Assembly (NCBI RefSeq): GCF_024505055.1
Contig: NZ_JANIBL010000036.1
Span: forward strand, 1-48,046
Reading direction: 5' to 3'
From: Methylomonas rosea
Lineage (GTDB): Bacteria; Pseudomonadota; Gammaproteobacteria; Methylococcales; Methylomonadaceae
Length of the DNA stretch: 48,046 nucleotides
Position 1 is the stretch's first letter. The number at the start of each line of letters is the position of its first letter. The position numbers and the translations under genes were made by a program. The notes beneath the pieces are model-generated. The model was not told where the DNA came from, ran no database searches, and was given only the letters and a program-made list of their open reading frames with translations. Positions 33,528-42,579 of the stretch are shown here, one piece after another.

Positions 33528-33950
33528 ATGAAAATTCAAGTAATCGATAACATCGGCCAAATCCAGCCACTGATGCTGATGGCGGAAGCGGATGTTGCTT
33601 TTTATTCAGATGAGATTCAGGCTCTTAATGCTGCCGAACAACTCCAACCCAATATCATTTTGCTGAATTTTGCGTTGCGCGGTAGCCAAACAGCCGATTA
33701 TACCAACTTGTTATTGGCGGCCAGTCCGACCAGTAATATCGTGATCATCGGCGATGACTTACATGAAGAGCAAATTCTGCACTGCGTGCTGGCCGGAGCC
33801 AAGGGCTATCAAAACAGTCTGTCACTGGCGGCTTATATCAATAGAATGATCCACGCTGTCGCCGCGGGTGAGGCTTGGTTGAGCCGTAAGATCGTTGCTT
33901 ACCTTCTGGACGCCATTCACCGGAATTATTCGGTTCAAGCAATTAGTTAA
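33528..33950 (+). CDS. Degenerate LuxR-type response-regulator receiver protein, no DNA-binding domain
   Basis: This 140-residue protein follows the receiver fold: a first strand MKIQVIDN, NIILLNFAL at the third strand, NIVIIGDD at the fourth and GAKGYQNS at the fifth, with the conserved lysine. The phospho-acceptor Asp at the end of strand three is replaced by Asn (LLNFAL). The linker to the HTH of NarL-type regulators is visible (GEAWLSRKIVAYLLDAI), but the protein stops there. It may be a phosphorylation-independent regulator or a decaying gene. Its stop overlaps the convergent TonB-receptor stop within a shared TTAA. Confidence 0.7.
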   Translation: MKIQVIDNIGQIQPLMLMAEADVAFYSDEIQALNAAEQLQPNIILLNFALRGSQTADYTNLLLAASPTSNIVIIGDDLHEEQILHCVLAGAKGYQNSLSLAAYINRMIHAVAAGEAWLSRKIVAYLLDAIHRNYSVQAIS

Positions 33951-36118
33951 AAGTGTAAACCAGCTTCGAAATAAAAAGTTTGTCCGGCGATTGGCAAATT
34001 ATAAGGATAGCTGGACGTAGCCGGTTCCTTGCCGTGGCTATCGAATAGGTTCCGAGCAGATGCAGTTAGATCCAGATATCCCATCAGTTTTTTAGCATTT
34101 AAAGTTAAATCGACCGTTTCATAATCTTTTAAAACGCGCGTATCCTCTGGACTGCTAAGGCGGTGACCTATCCAGTTGATTTGAGTTTGAATCTGCCATT
34201 TTGGCGCAAAATTCCAGGCGAGTGCGGTGTAAACATGATGTTCGGGGACATTGCTAACCCGAGTATGAGTCGCTTCGTTGCGGGCAAATTGCCAAGCATA
34301 GTTACCACGTAGATTCCAATCTGAGTGAAACTTCCAATCCCATTCAAACTCGCTGCCGTAGCCGTCTTGACCTGGCGTGTTACGCTCGGTCAGGGTGCCG
34401 GCGCCGGAAATCGGGCCGCTAATCAAATTGCGGATCTCATAATGGTATAAATTCAACGCGGTTCTCAGATTCTTCGTCGGACGATAATCGAATGCCAGTT
34501 CGGTAGTAGAAATGGTTTCCGGACTTAAAGCCGGGTTGCCAAGGAAAAGCGGGCTATTTTGCTGATACTGTTCGACGAAGCTTGGTGCCCTGTAAGCCTG
34601 ACCATAGAGTAACTTGGCAGTCAATTGTGAATTGATATTCCAGACCAGTGCCGCGCGGGGGTTCAATGTGCCGCCAAAGTCTGAATAGTGGTCAAAGCGC
34701 AAACCCGTGGTCAGGTGCCAGTCTTCGGCAAATTGCCATTCGTCTTGTATCGCTGCGGACCAAATGTCGCGATGATGGTCGTCAATAAATGTGAGAGGGG
34801 TTCCGGTTAAGTCTTGTAAGCCCCCGGCAAGGTTGATGGCGGGAAATGCAGATAGTCCTGCGCCGTTGATAACGCCTACGCCATAATTCCGTGCTTCCTG
34901 AGTGTTCATTTCCTCATAGCGGAAACCGGCGATCATACGGATCAAATGATCTGAGAAACCTTTGTAAATACCGGTGAACTCAAAGCTGGGTACGGTATTT
35001 TTAAAACCGGCTACGAAACGTAGCCCCTCCGGAAATAGCATTAAGCCTCTAGTCGACGCCAGCTGGTCGGTGACGTTGCCGTCCGCACCGATTGGTAAAA
35101 TTGCACCGGCTGGAAAGCCGTATATATTGGCCGAGACATCAGTATGCAGAAAGCTGGCATGGGCTTGCAATTCCCAGTTCTCCAGATCGTCCTCGGTCGA
35201 GTAACGCATATCGGCCAGGTAATTGGAGCCATTCCCCCGGCCTTTGTTATCCAGAGCACCGAAGGTACCCGAGCGAAAACCGTAATCGCTCTCGTTAAAA
35301 GCCCAAAACCCCAAATCCCAATGTTTGCGCTGTAAGCTGAGATGGCCGTTCCAACGTTCGTTTTGGGTTTGCATTGGGCCGGGGGCGAGCGATATATTCG
35401 TGCCCAATACTTGGTCGACTTGGGTTTGCGCGTCGGCCGTGATGATTCGATCCGGATCTACCCCGTTATGGCTATATTGCAGGCTGCCAGCCACATCCCA
35501 GCCTTGCCATTTGCCGCCGTATTGGCCCCAAGCGCTTTTAGTATCGGCATTGCCGCCACGCGCGCCAACCGTGGCTCCGTCAATATCCGCCGCCTTTTTG
35601 GTGACGATATTGATTACACCCGCAAAGGCGTCAGCGCCGTATAGCGCCGAGCCCGGTCCACGGATTACTTCGACGCGTTGAATGTTTTCGACGGGAATAA
35701 TCATTCCCGCCATATGCGTGCCCTGATAAGGCACCGAAAAACGCGTGCCGTTGAGCATGAGTAATACTTCCGCATTGGTTTCGTTACGCATGCCGCGCAT
35801 CGTGTAACTATAATCGTTAGTAACCGGTTGAATCGTAACATGCATGCCCGGCACGGTTTCCAGCACTTCGTGCAGATCGGTAGCGCCCATCGTGGCAATT
35901 TGATCGGCGGTGATTACAGTGGTCACCGCGGCGGATTGCGACACGGGTTTGGCTGTGCCCGACGCAATGCTTACTGAAATATTGGCTAATTCTGCTGGAG
36001 ATAAATCCAGTAAATCGGTTACGGTTTGTTCTGCATGTGCCTGCTGACCAATTAGACTAAGCACCAAAGAGTGTTTGAAAAGCTGCTTTTTGACTGTTTT
36101 CAGCATATTGTTTCTCAT
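33947..36118 (-). CDS. TonB-dependent outer-membrane receptor
   Basis: This 723-residue protein has an N-terminal signal peptide ending near QQAHA. A plug domain covers about 50-180 (TTVITADQIATMGATDLHEV, VEVIRGPGSALYGADAFAG). A 22-strand-type barrel ends in a terminal Phe (YFEAGLHF). Such receptors import siderophores, cobalamin, carbohydrates or metals using TonB energy. The ligand is not readable from sequence. ATG at 36118 overlaps the GGDEF-EAL gene stop (ATGA). It is the last gene of a coupled unit with the yfiR-like and c-di-GMP genes, which suggests a signalling rather than a purely nutritional role. Confidence 0.92.
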   Translation of the reverse strand: MRNNMLKTVKKQLFKHSLVLSLIGQQAHAEQTVTDLLDLSPAELANISVSIASGTAKPVSQSAAVTTVITADQIATMGATDLHEVLETVPGMHVTIQPVTNDYSYTMRGMRNETNAEVLLMLNGTRFSVPYQGTHMAGMIIPVENIQRVEVIRGPGSALYGADAFAGVINIVTKKAADIDGATVGARGGNADTKSAWGQYGGKWQGWDVAGSLQYSHNGVDPDRIITADAQTQVDQVLGTNISLAPGPMQTQNERWNGHLSLQRKHWDLGFWAFNESDYGFRSGTFGALDNKGRGNGSNYLADMRYSTEDDLENWELQAHASFLHTDVSANIYGFPAGAILPIGADGNVTDQLASTRGLMLFPEGLRFVAGFKNTVPSFEFTGIYKGFSDHLIRMIAGFRYEEMNTQEARNYGVGVINGAGLSAFPAINLAGGLQDLTGTPLTFIDDHHRDIWSAAIQDEWQFAEDWHLTTGLRFDHYSDFGGTLNPRAALVWNINSQLTAKLLYGQAYRAPSFVEQYQQNSPLFLGNPALSPETISTTELAFDYRPTKNLRTALNLYHYEIRNLISGPISGAGTLTERNTPGQDGYGSEFEWDWKFHSDWNLRGNYAWQFARNEATHTRVSNVPEHHVYTALAWNFAPKWQIQTQINWIGHRLSSPEDTRVLKDYETVDLTLNAKKLMGYLDLTASARNLFDSHGKEPATSSYPYNLPIAGQTFYFEAGLHF

Positions 36119-38475
36119 AATTCCCGCAGGGGTACCGGCTTGGCAATACCGTAGCCTTGGGCGTAATTCACACCCAAGGTTTGTAGTAGATCGAAAATAT
36201 TTTGGTTCTCCACAAATTCGGCGATGGTCTTTTTGCCCATCACATGAGCGACCTCGTTAATGGCTTTAACCATAGTCAAATCCACACGATCATCCAGTAT
36301 GTCCTTCACGAACAGCCCGTCTATTTTTAAATAGTCGACCGGTAGGTTCTTCAGGTAAGCAAATGACGATAAACCGCTGCCGAAATCGTCCAGGGAAAAA
36401 GAGCAACCTTTTTGGCGTAGCGAATCGATAAATTGCCGGGCATAGGAAAGATTGCTGATGGCGGCTGTTTCGGTGATTTCGAAACAAATTTTGTGGGTTG
36501 GTATCTGCCATTTTTGGAATTGCTCGTCGATAAAGCCGAGCATGGCTTGGTCCGATAGGGATAAGCCGGACAGATTGACAGAGCACATTTCCAAACGGTC
36601 CAGGAAGCCGGGCGTCGTTGCCAGGTACTGGAACAAACGGGAAATTACCCAGCGATCCAAAGGCGAAGCCATATTGTAGCGTTCTGCCGCAGGTAGAAAG
36701 GCGCCGGGCGGAATCACTTTATCTTGATCGTCTCGGTAGCGGATTAAGGTTTCGAAATGCAGACCGCCGCGATTAGCGGCGATCGGCACAATTAGCTGGC
36801 CGAATAACTGGAAGCGGTCACGCTCGATTCCCATGCGGATTTTTTCGACCCATTGCATTTCGCCTTGTCGGAGCGTTAGCTCTTCGTCGTCCGGACTAAA
36901 TATATGCACCCGGTTGCGGCCTTTTTCCTTGGCGGCGTAACAGGCGGCATCGGCTTCTTTCAATACATCCACGGCATTGCCGCAGGCGCGATTGATCGGG
37001 GCGATACCAATGCTAACCCCAATGTTGAAACTACGGCTTTCCCAAGCAAATTGGAAGTCGCATACCGCATTGCGTAGCTTTTCGCCGGTGATGATGGCTT
37101 GTTCGAGCGAGCAATACGACATCAGGATGCCGAATTCATCGCCGCCCAGTCTAGCTAATATGTCCATTCTGCGCACTTGTTGGCGCAGTACCTCGCCTAG
37201 CTGCCTTAGTAGCTCGTCGCCCGCCAGATGGCCGCAGGTATCGTTGACGATTTTAAATTGATCCAGATCTAAATAACACAAAACGTGGTGGCTATCGTTG
37301 GCTTGCGCCTCTAACACCAAGTTCTGTATATGGATATCGAATTGGCGGCGGTTGACCAGACCTGTCAATTCGTCGTGGCTGGCTTGATAGGCGATTTTTT
37401 CCGACAGGCGTCGGGTTTCGGTAATGTCTTCGCAAACCAGCAATAGGTGAGAACGATTGTTTTCGTCCTTCACCAAGCGCGCGGTTTCCCTGGCCCAGAT
37501 GATGTTGCCATTACGACAGATGATACGGCTTTCCAGCTTATGTACCTGCTCGGGATGATTGCGGCAGATTTGGAAGAACTGGTTGCAGTTGCCAATATCT
37601 TCGGGATGGGCAAAATTGAAAATAGAGCAGCCTTGCAGTTCCTCTACGCTTAAACCCAACTGGCGGGCGCCGAAGCGGTTTACCGAGATGATTTGCCCCT
37701 GCATATCCAGGTTAAACACCATGGTCGGGTTGTTGTCGTACAAGGCCTGGAAATTATTTTTGACGCTAATCAAGGCTTTGTTTTGAATCTCGACGGTATC
37801 CAGCATACCGTTGAAGGCATCGACCAGAATTCCCATTTCATCGTTGCTGTGCTTGGCTGCGCGCAAGGAATAGTCGTGTTCCTGGCTGACTTTCTGCGCG
37901 GTTTTAGCCAATTGGGCGATGGGTTTGGCCACCCGGTTCAATAAGGGTGCGGTCAGCAAAAAGGTAATAGACAAAGCGACAAACAACACAATCAGCACCA
38001 CACCGACAAATTGCAGTTCCCGCCAGAACGCCGCACTGAGGTCCGAGGACAGAAAAATGCCGCCGACGATTTCGTCATCCAGACGCATGGGCTGATAAAC
38101 ATAGATGCTGAGTTTATCGAAATAGTTGCGCAAGCCATGCGATACGGCAGGGCAGGTGGCAGATTGCTTGTCCAGCGAGGTAAATAACTGACCTCTTTTG
38201 GTGTAGACGCAAGCGCTACGCAAATCGGGGAGATTATTCAACGACACCAGGTTTTCCTTGGCCAAATTGGCGTCGTCGAACATTACGGCAGCGACACTTC
38301 GATTGGCGATCAAGCTGGCCACGGCCATTAAATCGCTCTGGGCTTTACGCTTTACTTCGGTGACATTCACCGTTACCAATATCACCAAGGCCAACAGCAT
38401 GGAAAACAGGCTGGAGGTAATGGCGATGCTAAACAATTTGCCTTTGATGGATAGCCGCGAGAAGAATCTACTCAT
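36115..38475 (-). CDS. Membrane GGDEF-EAL protein with HAMP and PAS (YfiN-like sensor)
   Basis: This 786-residue protein starts with a membrane segment (about 13-38), a periplasmic CHASE8-like domain (about 40-150), a second membrane segment (about 155-178), HAMP (about 180-235) and PAS (about 240-355). GGDEF comes next, with intact GGDEF at 444-448 and an I-site RRMD at 435-438, then EAL from about 545. The EAL motif reads ETL (575-577), and SLDDFGSGLSSFAYL is conserved. Both c-di-GMP synthesis and breakdown are possible. ATG at 38475 has a strong GGAGGGGG ribosome-binding site and overlaps the yfiR-like stop by 8 bp. The N-terminal half resembles YfiN/TpbB, which YfiR represses. Confidence 0.92.
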   Translation of the reverse strand: MSRFFSRLSIKGKLFSIAITSSLFSMLLALVILVTVNVTEVKRKAQSDLMAVASLIANRSVAAVMFDDANLAKENLVSLNNLPDLRSACVYTKRGQLFTSLDKQSATCPAVSHGLRNYFDKLSIYVYQPMRLDDEIVGGIFLSSDLSAAFWRELQFVGVVLIVLFVALSITFLLTAPLLNRVAKPIAQLAKTAQKVSQEHDYSLRAAKHSNDEMGILVDAFNGMLDTVEIQNKALISVKNNFQALYDNNPTMVFNLDMQGQIISVNRFGARQLGLSVEELQGCSIFNFAHPEDIGNCNQFFQICRNHPEQVHKLESRIICRNGNIIWARETARLVKDENNRSHLLLVCEDITETRRLSEKIAYQASHDELTGLVNRRQFDIHIQNLVLEAQANDSHHVLCYLDLDQFKIVNDTCGHLAGDELLRQLGEVLRQQVRRMDILARLGGDEFGILMSYCSLEQAIITGEKLRNAVCDFQFAWESRSFNIGVSIGIAPINRACGNAVDVLKEADAACYAAKEKGRNRVHIFSPDDEELTLRQGEMQWVEKIRMGIERDRFQLFGQLIVPIAANRGGLHFETLIRYRDDQDKVIPPGAFLPAAERYNMASPLDRWVISRLFQYLATTPGFLDRLEMCSVNLSGLSLSDQAMLGFIDEQFQKWQIPTHKICFEITETAAISNLSYARQFIDSLRQKGCSFSLDDFGSGLSSFAYLKNLPVDYLKIDGLFVKDILDDRVDLTMVKAINEVAHVMGKKTIAEFVENQNIFDLLQTLGVNYAQGYGIAKPVPLREL

Positions 38476-39049
38476 GCTCGGCCCCCTCCACCAGTATGGC
38501 AACTTCGATGAGTTTGGCGCTGACGTTAAAACCGCTTTGTTTTAAAGCCTTGAGGTTGAGGTGCAGTTTGACTTTGCCGTCGTCCAGCGCAAAGCCGATC
38601 ATTCCGCCGGATTCGGCAAAAAACGGCTCGCTGCTGACCGTCAGTGATTTTTTCAGCGAACCGACCAGTAATACACCCGGTAGAGCAAGGTCCGCGCGCT
38701 GTTCGGGATTGTCAAAATAGACGATATCGCAATCTTTAGCCTGTTTGGGCGCATCGAACTTGAACAACCGAATGGGTTTTTCCTGAACGGTCTTGCTCTC
38801 TAGCGGGCTAAGCAAACTCCCGAAGGGGTCGTGGCCGATAATGCAGATATTAAAGGTGGGGCTGGCTTTTTCCGGCCACGTGATGAATTTGGTGAAGTTA
38901 TAGAGATAGGCAGCCTTGACCTTGTATTCCAGATTCAGTTCGTCTGCCGACGACGGCTGACTGACACAGCAGCATAGGATTACCCACTTTACGAGCTCAA
39001 CGGCGCGCCGCCACAACAATGCGTCATCAGTGGAAAAGACGGAAACCAA
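38468..39049 (-). CDS. YfiR-like (DUF4154) periplasmic protein
   Basis: This 193-residue protein has an N-terminal hydrophobic signal (VKWVILCCCVSQPSSA) and the YfiR/DUF4154 pattern: YKVKAAYLYNFTKFITWP, CIIGHDPFG, DIVYFDNPEQ, ILLVGSL-like (VLLVGSLKKSLTVS), GGMIGFALDDGKVKLHLNL and the end ISAKLIEVA-like (VSAKLIEVAIL). In Pseudomonas, YfiR in the periplasm inhibits the diguanylate cyclase YfiN. The start is a TTG at 39049 with AGGGA before it. It heads the three-gene minus-strand unit. Confidence 0.85.
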   Translation of the reverse strand: MVSVFSTDDALLWRRAVELVKWVILCCCVSQPSSADELNLEYKVKAAYLYNFTKFITWPEKASPTFNICIIGHDPFGSLLSPLESKTVQEKPIRLFKFDAPKQAKDCDIVYFDNPEQRADLALPGVLLVGSLKKSLTVSSEPFFAESGGMIGFALDDGKVKLHLNLKALKQSGFNVSAKLIEVAILVEGAEHE

Positions 39050-39096
39050 GGTTATTCCCTACCGGATAAAATCATCAGGCAAGGATAGTTGAAAAA

Positions 39097-40404
39097 TTAT
39101 CGGTTGCTGAAAAATCCCCGCAAGGCCCGAATCATATAGCTATGGTCCAGTACGCCGGCACTTTCGCGAATGCTGTGCATGGCCCACATCGGCGAACCCA
39201 CATCGACACTGCGGATACCCAATTTCGCCGAGGCTATTGGTCCTATGGTGCTGCCGCAGGGCAGGTCGCCGTGATGCGCGTATTTTTGATAAGGCACCTC
39301 GGCTTGCTGGCAAATGCGGATGAAAGTGGCCTCTGAAATACATTCGGAAGCATAACGGTGGTTAACATTTACCTTGATGACCGGCCCGTGGTTGACGATG
39401 ATTTTGTGGCCGGGTTCGTAGGCGCCGGGAAAGTTAGGTTGATAGGCGTGCGCCATATCCGCGCTAATCATGAAGCTATTGGCTAGCGCGCGCCGGTAGT
39501 CGTCGGGGTTATTGCCAACGGCATTGGCGATGCGCTCAAGCACATCGGGCAGGAAACTGCCGGCGGCTCCCTTACAGCTCTCACTGCCGATTTCCTCATG
39601 ATCGAAAAACGCGCAGACCAGCGTGCTGTCGGCATCCAGTGTCGAAGGATCCAATAATGCCGTCAATCCGGCATGGCAGGACGCCAGATTGTCCAATTGA
39701 CTATCCGCATAAAACAGTTGCCCGTCACCCCAAAGAGCACCTTTCTGGGTGTCATAGGCATTTAGCTCCCAACTTAAAATTCGCTCGGCAGCAATGTTGC
39801 TGACTTGCTCCAGCAATTGCCGAAACCGGTCGCCGGGTAATTGCTGTTCGACACTGGCCGAGAAAATTAGCGGCAACTCGCTTTGCTTTTTAAGCTTCAG
39901 GCCGTCTTCGTTGACGCTGCGGTTCATATGAATCGCCAGATTCGGCAAGCGCAGCAGCGGTTCCTCGAAGCGCAGCAGCTGGCTGGCGATGTTGCCGTCG
40001 CTATCCAGATAGGCAATGCGGCCGGCCAGGCTCAGATCGCGGTCGGCAAACGTAGCGAGAATCGGGCCGCCGTATATTTCAACAGCCAGACGCAACAGCT
40101 TGTCCGAGTCGAGCACCGGTTGCGGTTTTACCCGCAGACCCGGCGAGTCGGTATGGGCGCCGAGTATTTTGAAGCCGGTTTCCGCCAAGGCTTGTTTACC
40201 GATCACGAATGCGGCGATAGAGGAATCGTCTCTGATCACATAGTAGCGCCCGCCGGCAGCCAATGACCATGCATCGCTTTCCTGGATGCGCTGGAACTGG
40301 TGCGCCTGCAAGCGTCCTTCTATGCTGGCGACCGCATGCCAAGGGCTGGGGCTGGCGTCGATGAAATCCAGCAAGTCTTGCGCTTGTCGCTGAGCGGTCA
40401 TCAT
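39097..40404 (-). CDS. apeB: M18-family aminopeptidase
   Basis: This 435-residue zinc aminopeptidase removes N-terminal (often acidic) residues from peptides in the cytosol. Metal and catalytic landmarks are [45 protein letters not shown] and [15 protein letters not shown] at 40404 (or the adjacent ATG at 40401) overlaps the msrB stop as ATGA. The longer reading to 40509 lies inside msrB and lacks family similarity. It forms a two-gene unit with msrB. Confidence 0.92.
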   Translation of the reverse strand: MMTAQRQAQDLLDFIDASPSPWHAVASIEGRLQAHQFQRIQESDAWSLAAGGRYYVIRDDSSIAAFVIGKQALAETGFKILGAHTDSPGLRVKPQPVLDSDKLLRLAVEIYGGPILATFADRDLSLAGRIAYLDSDGNIASQLLRFEEPLLRLPNLAIHMNRSVNEDGLKLKKQSELPLIFSASVEQQLPGDRFRQLLEQVSNIAAERILSWELNAYDTQKGALWGDGQLFYADSQLDNLASCHAGLTALLDPSTLDADSTLVCAFFDHEEIGSESCKGAAGSFLPDVLERIANAVGNNPDDYRRALANSFMISADMAHAYQPNFPGAYEPGHKIIVNHGPVIKVNVNHRYASECISEATFIRICQQAEVPYQKYAHHGDLPCGSTIGPIASAKLGIRSVDVGSPMWAMHSIRESAGVLDHSYMIRALRGFFSNR

Positions 40405-40793
40405 GGTTTTTCCAGCGTCAGTGCCACGGAATTGATGCAATAGCGCAGGCCGGTCGGCTGCGGTCCGTCTTCGAATACATGCCCAAGATGAGCGCCGCAG
40501 GATTGGCATGTCACTTCAACCCGGCGCATGCCATGGCTGTTATCGGGGTGCTGATCCAGGCTTTCCGAGCTCAGTGGGTTCCAAAAGCTGGGCCAGCCGC
40601 AGCCGGAATGGAATTTATGCTCGGAGGTAAATAAGGCGTGACCGCAGCAGACGCAGCGGTAGATGCCGGCTTCGTCGCAATCGGTATATTTGCCGGTGAA
40701 GGGCGGTTCGGTGCCTTTTTCCCGGCAGACATGATATTGCTCGGGAGTTAGCTTCTCGCGCCAGGCTTGTTCATTGTCGTGTTTCTCGGTCAT
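40401..40793 (-). CDS. msrB: Peptide-methionine (R)-S-oxide reductase MsrB
   Basis: This protein repairs oxidised methionine (R-sulfoxide) in proteins. Zinc ligands are the two CxxC pairs (CVCC and CQSC), [11 protein letters not shown] is conserved, and the catalytic cysteine lies in [10 protein letters not shown]. From ATG at 40793 ([11 protein letters not shown]) it has 130 residues, close to other MsrBs. Longer in-frame starts at 40826 and 40889 exist but add a non-family N-terminus. It is coupled to apeB. Confidence 0.94.
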   Translation of the reverse strand: MTEKHDNEQAWREKLTPEQYHVCREKGTEPPFTGKYTDCDEAGIYRCVCCGHALFTSEHKFHSGCGWPSFWNPLSSESLDQHPDNSHGMRRVEVTCQSCGAHLGHVFEDGPQPTGLRYCINSVALTLEKP

Positions 40794-40907
40794 TGTGGGG
40801 TTCCGCAGGCTAGGTGTAGTAGGCATTGTACTCAGTCTACCTCGGCATAAAAAGCAATCAAAAGCCGGGAATATTTCAGTTGATTGCATCAGGAGGTTCT
40901 AATATTC

Positions 40908-40936
40908 TTGAGCTGCATGGTTTTGAAGCTTATAAC
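40908..40936 (+). promoter_or_regulatory. Candidate sigma-70 promoter of the SQR gene
   Basis: TTGAGC (40908-40913), a 17-bp spacer and TATAAC (40931-40936) lie about 60 bp before the start. The -10 matches five of six and the spacing is optimal. Confidence 0.55.
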
Positions 40937-40998
40937 ATCAGTATAAAAATAATAAATACGCAGAGTGTGTTCATCTAAACAGCAGCGAGGAGAATGTC

Positions 40999-42276
40999 AT
41001 GGCAAGAATTGTAGTGTTGGGTGCGGGGATCGGGGGTGTGCCGATGGCTTACGAAATGAAGGAAACAGTGGGTAATGCGCATGAAGTCGTGGTGATATCC
41101 GATTCGCCGACTTTCCACTTTGTGCCGTCCAACCCCTGGGTACCGCCGAAATGGCGGAAACCGGAGGATTTGAAAATAGAGCTGGCGCCGGTGATGGCGA
41201 AAAAGGGTATCAACTTTATTCAAAAGGCTGCCACTAAAGTCGATCCGGCCAACAACAAAATTGATTTGGCTGACGGCTCTTCGGTTGAATACGACTATCT
41301 CATTATTGCGACCGGTCCACGCCTGGCCTTTGATGAAGTACCCGGCCTCGGGCCTCACAGCGGGCATACCTCGTCGGTCTGCCATGTCGATCATGCCGCA
41401 TTGGCTGCCGAGGATTGGAGTCGATTCATGACCGATCCCGGTCCGATTGTGGTCGGCGCGGTACAAGGTGCATCCTGTTTCGGCCCGGCTTACGAATACC
41501 TGATGATTCTGGAAACCGAACTGCGTAAACGCAAAATCCGCGACAAAGTGCCGATGACTTTTGTCACCTCGGAACCTTATATCGGCCACTTGGGTTTGGG
41601 CGGCGTCGGCGATACCAAAGGCTTGCTGGAAAGCGCGCTGCGCGATAAAACCATCAAATGGATTACCAACGCCAAGGTGGACCGCATCGAAGCCGGCATG
41701 ATGTATGTCACCGAAGTCGATGAAGACGGTAACGACAAGAAAAAACACGAAGTGCCGTTTAAACACTCAATGATGCTGCCGGCTTTTACCGGCGTGGATG
41801 CGGTACGCCACTCCGGCGCGGAAGGTTTGACCAATCCGCGCGGTTTCGTCATCGTCGATCAGCATCAGCGCAACCCGACGTACAAAAACATTTATTCGGT
41901 CGGGGTCTGCATCGCCTTGCCGCCGGTGGAAAAAACCCCGGTGCCGACCGGTACCCCCAAAACCGGTTATATGATCGAATCCATGGTTACCGCCACGGCC
42001 CATAACATTCGCGACGAACTGGCGGGCAAACAGCCGTCTGATATACCCAGTCTGAGCGCATTGTGCTTGGCTGATTTGGGCGACACCGGCGTGGCGTTCT
42101 TGGCTGTGCCGCAAATTCCGCCCAGAAATACCACCTGGTCCAACCATGGCAAATGGGTGCACCTGGCGAAAATCGGTTTTGAGAAATACTTTATGCGCAA
42201 GATTAAAAACGGCATCAGCGAGCCGTTTTACGAACGCATGATATTGAAATTCCTGGGCGTGGTGCGTTTGAAATAG
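40999..42276 (+). CDS. sqr: Sulfide:quinone oxidoreductase
   Basis: This 425-residue FAD flavoprotein is of the type that oxidises sulfide and passes electrons to the membrane quinone pool. The FAD-binding start is [17 protein letters not shown]. Cysteines occur at 128 (SSVCHVDH), 160 (GASCFGP) and 356 ([12 protein letters not shown]), the positions of the three redox or polysulfide cysteines of the well-studied Acidithiobacillus [14 protein letters not shown] and [11 protein letters not shown] fit the second FAD segment, and amphipathic C-terminal helices could anchor it to the membrane. GAGGAG precedes ATG 40999. A small DUF2892 protein follows after 8 bp. Confidence 0.88.
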   Translation: MARIVVLGAGIGGVPMAYEMKETVGNAHEVVVISDSPTFHFVPSNPWVPPKWRKPEDLKIELAPVMAKKGINFIQKAATKVDPANNKIDLADGSSVEYDYLIIATGPRLAFDEVPGLGPHSGHTSSVCHVDHAALAAEDWSRFMTDPGPIVVGAVQGASCFGPAYEYLMILETELRKRKIRDKVPMTFVTSEPYIGHLGLGGVGDTKGLLESALRDKTIKWITNAKVDRIEAGMMYVTEVDEDGNDKKKHEVPFKHSMMLPAFTGVDAVRHSGAEGLTNPRGFVIVDQHQRNPTYKNIYSVGVCIALPPVEKTPVPTGTPKTGYMIESMVTATAHNIRDELAGKQPSDIPSLSALCLADLGDTGVAFLAVPQIPPRNTTWSNHGKWVHLAKIGFEKYFMRKIKNGISEPFYERMILKFLGVVRLK

Positions 42277-42284
42277 GGGGTTAT

Positions 42285-42485
42285 ATGTCTATAGATCGCA
42301 TGGTTATGGCGTTCGCCGGCTCGTTTATCCTGATCAGTCTGGCGCTGGCGCATTGGCATTCGCCGAATTGGCTGTGGTTCACCGCCTTTGTGGGGGCCAA
42401 TCTGTTGCAGGCGTCGTTCAGCGGATTTTGTCCGATGGCGATTATTCTGAAAAAGCTGGGTGTTAAATCCGGCTGCGCATTCTGA
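42285..42485 (+). CDS. Small DUF2892 (YgaP-like transmembrane) protein
   Basis: This 66-residue protein has two hydrophobic segments (about 7-22 and 28-45) and the end [20 protein letters not shown], which is typical of DUF2892. In YgaP this module is fused to a rhodanese sulfurtransferase. Here it stands alone, 8 bp after the SQR gene, with AGGGGG before ATG 42285. Its two cysteines (FCPM and GCAF) and the context suggest handling sulfane sulfur at the membrane; this is inferred. Confidence 0.85.
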   Translation: MSIDRMVMAFAGSFILISLALAHWHSPNWLWFTAFVGANLLQASFSGFCPMAIILKKLGVKSGCAF

Positions 42486-42502
42486 AGGCTTAAATCTTAG
42501 GG

Positions 42503-42540
42503 GCCGGATCGTTGCCAGGCGGCGATCCGGCTTTTCTTTT
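42503..42540 (+). terminator. Rho-independent terminator of the SQR operon
   Basis: GCCGGATCG (42503-42511) pairs perfectly with CGATCCGGC (42523-42531), with an 11-nt loop and a T-rich tail TTTTCTTTT. Confidence 0.92.
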
Positions 42541-42579
42541 CGGCTTGTGTAAGTTTGTTCTCGCATACAGTACAGCGGT

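Noticed and set aside
39097..40509. Longer apeB start at 40509
   Set aside because: The extra 35 residues fall inside msrB and do not resemble M18 peptidases; ATG at 40404 overlaps the msrB stop properly.
40975..41766. Long open frame (263 codons) on the minus strand
   Set aside because: It lies wholly within the SQR gene, whose family motifs are strong; the antisense frame shows no protein family pattern.
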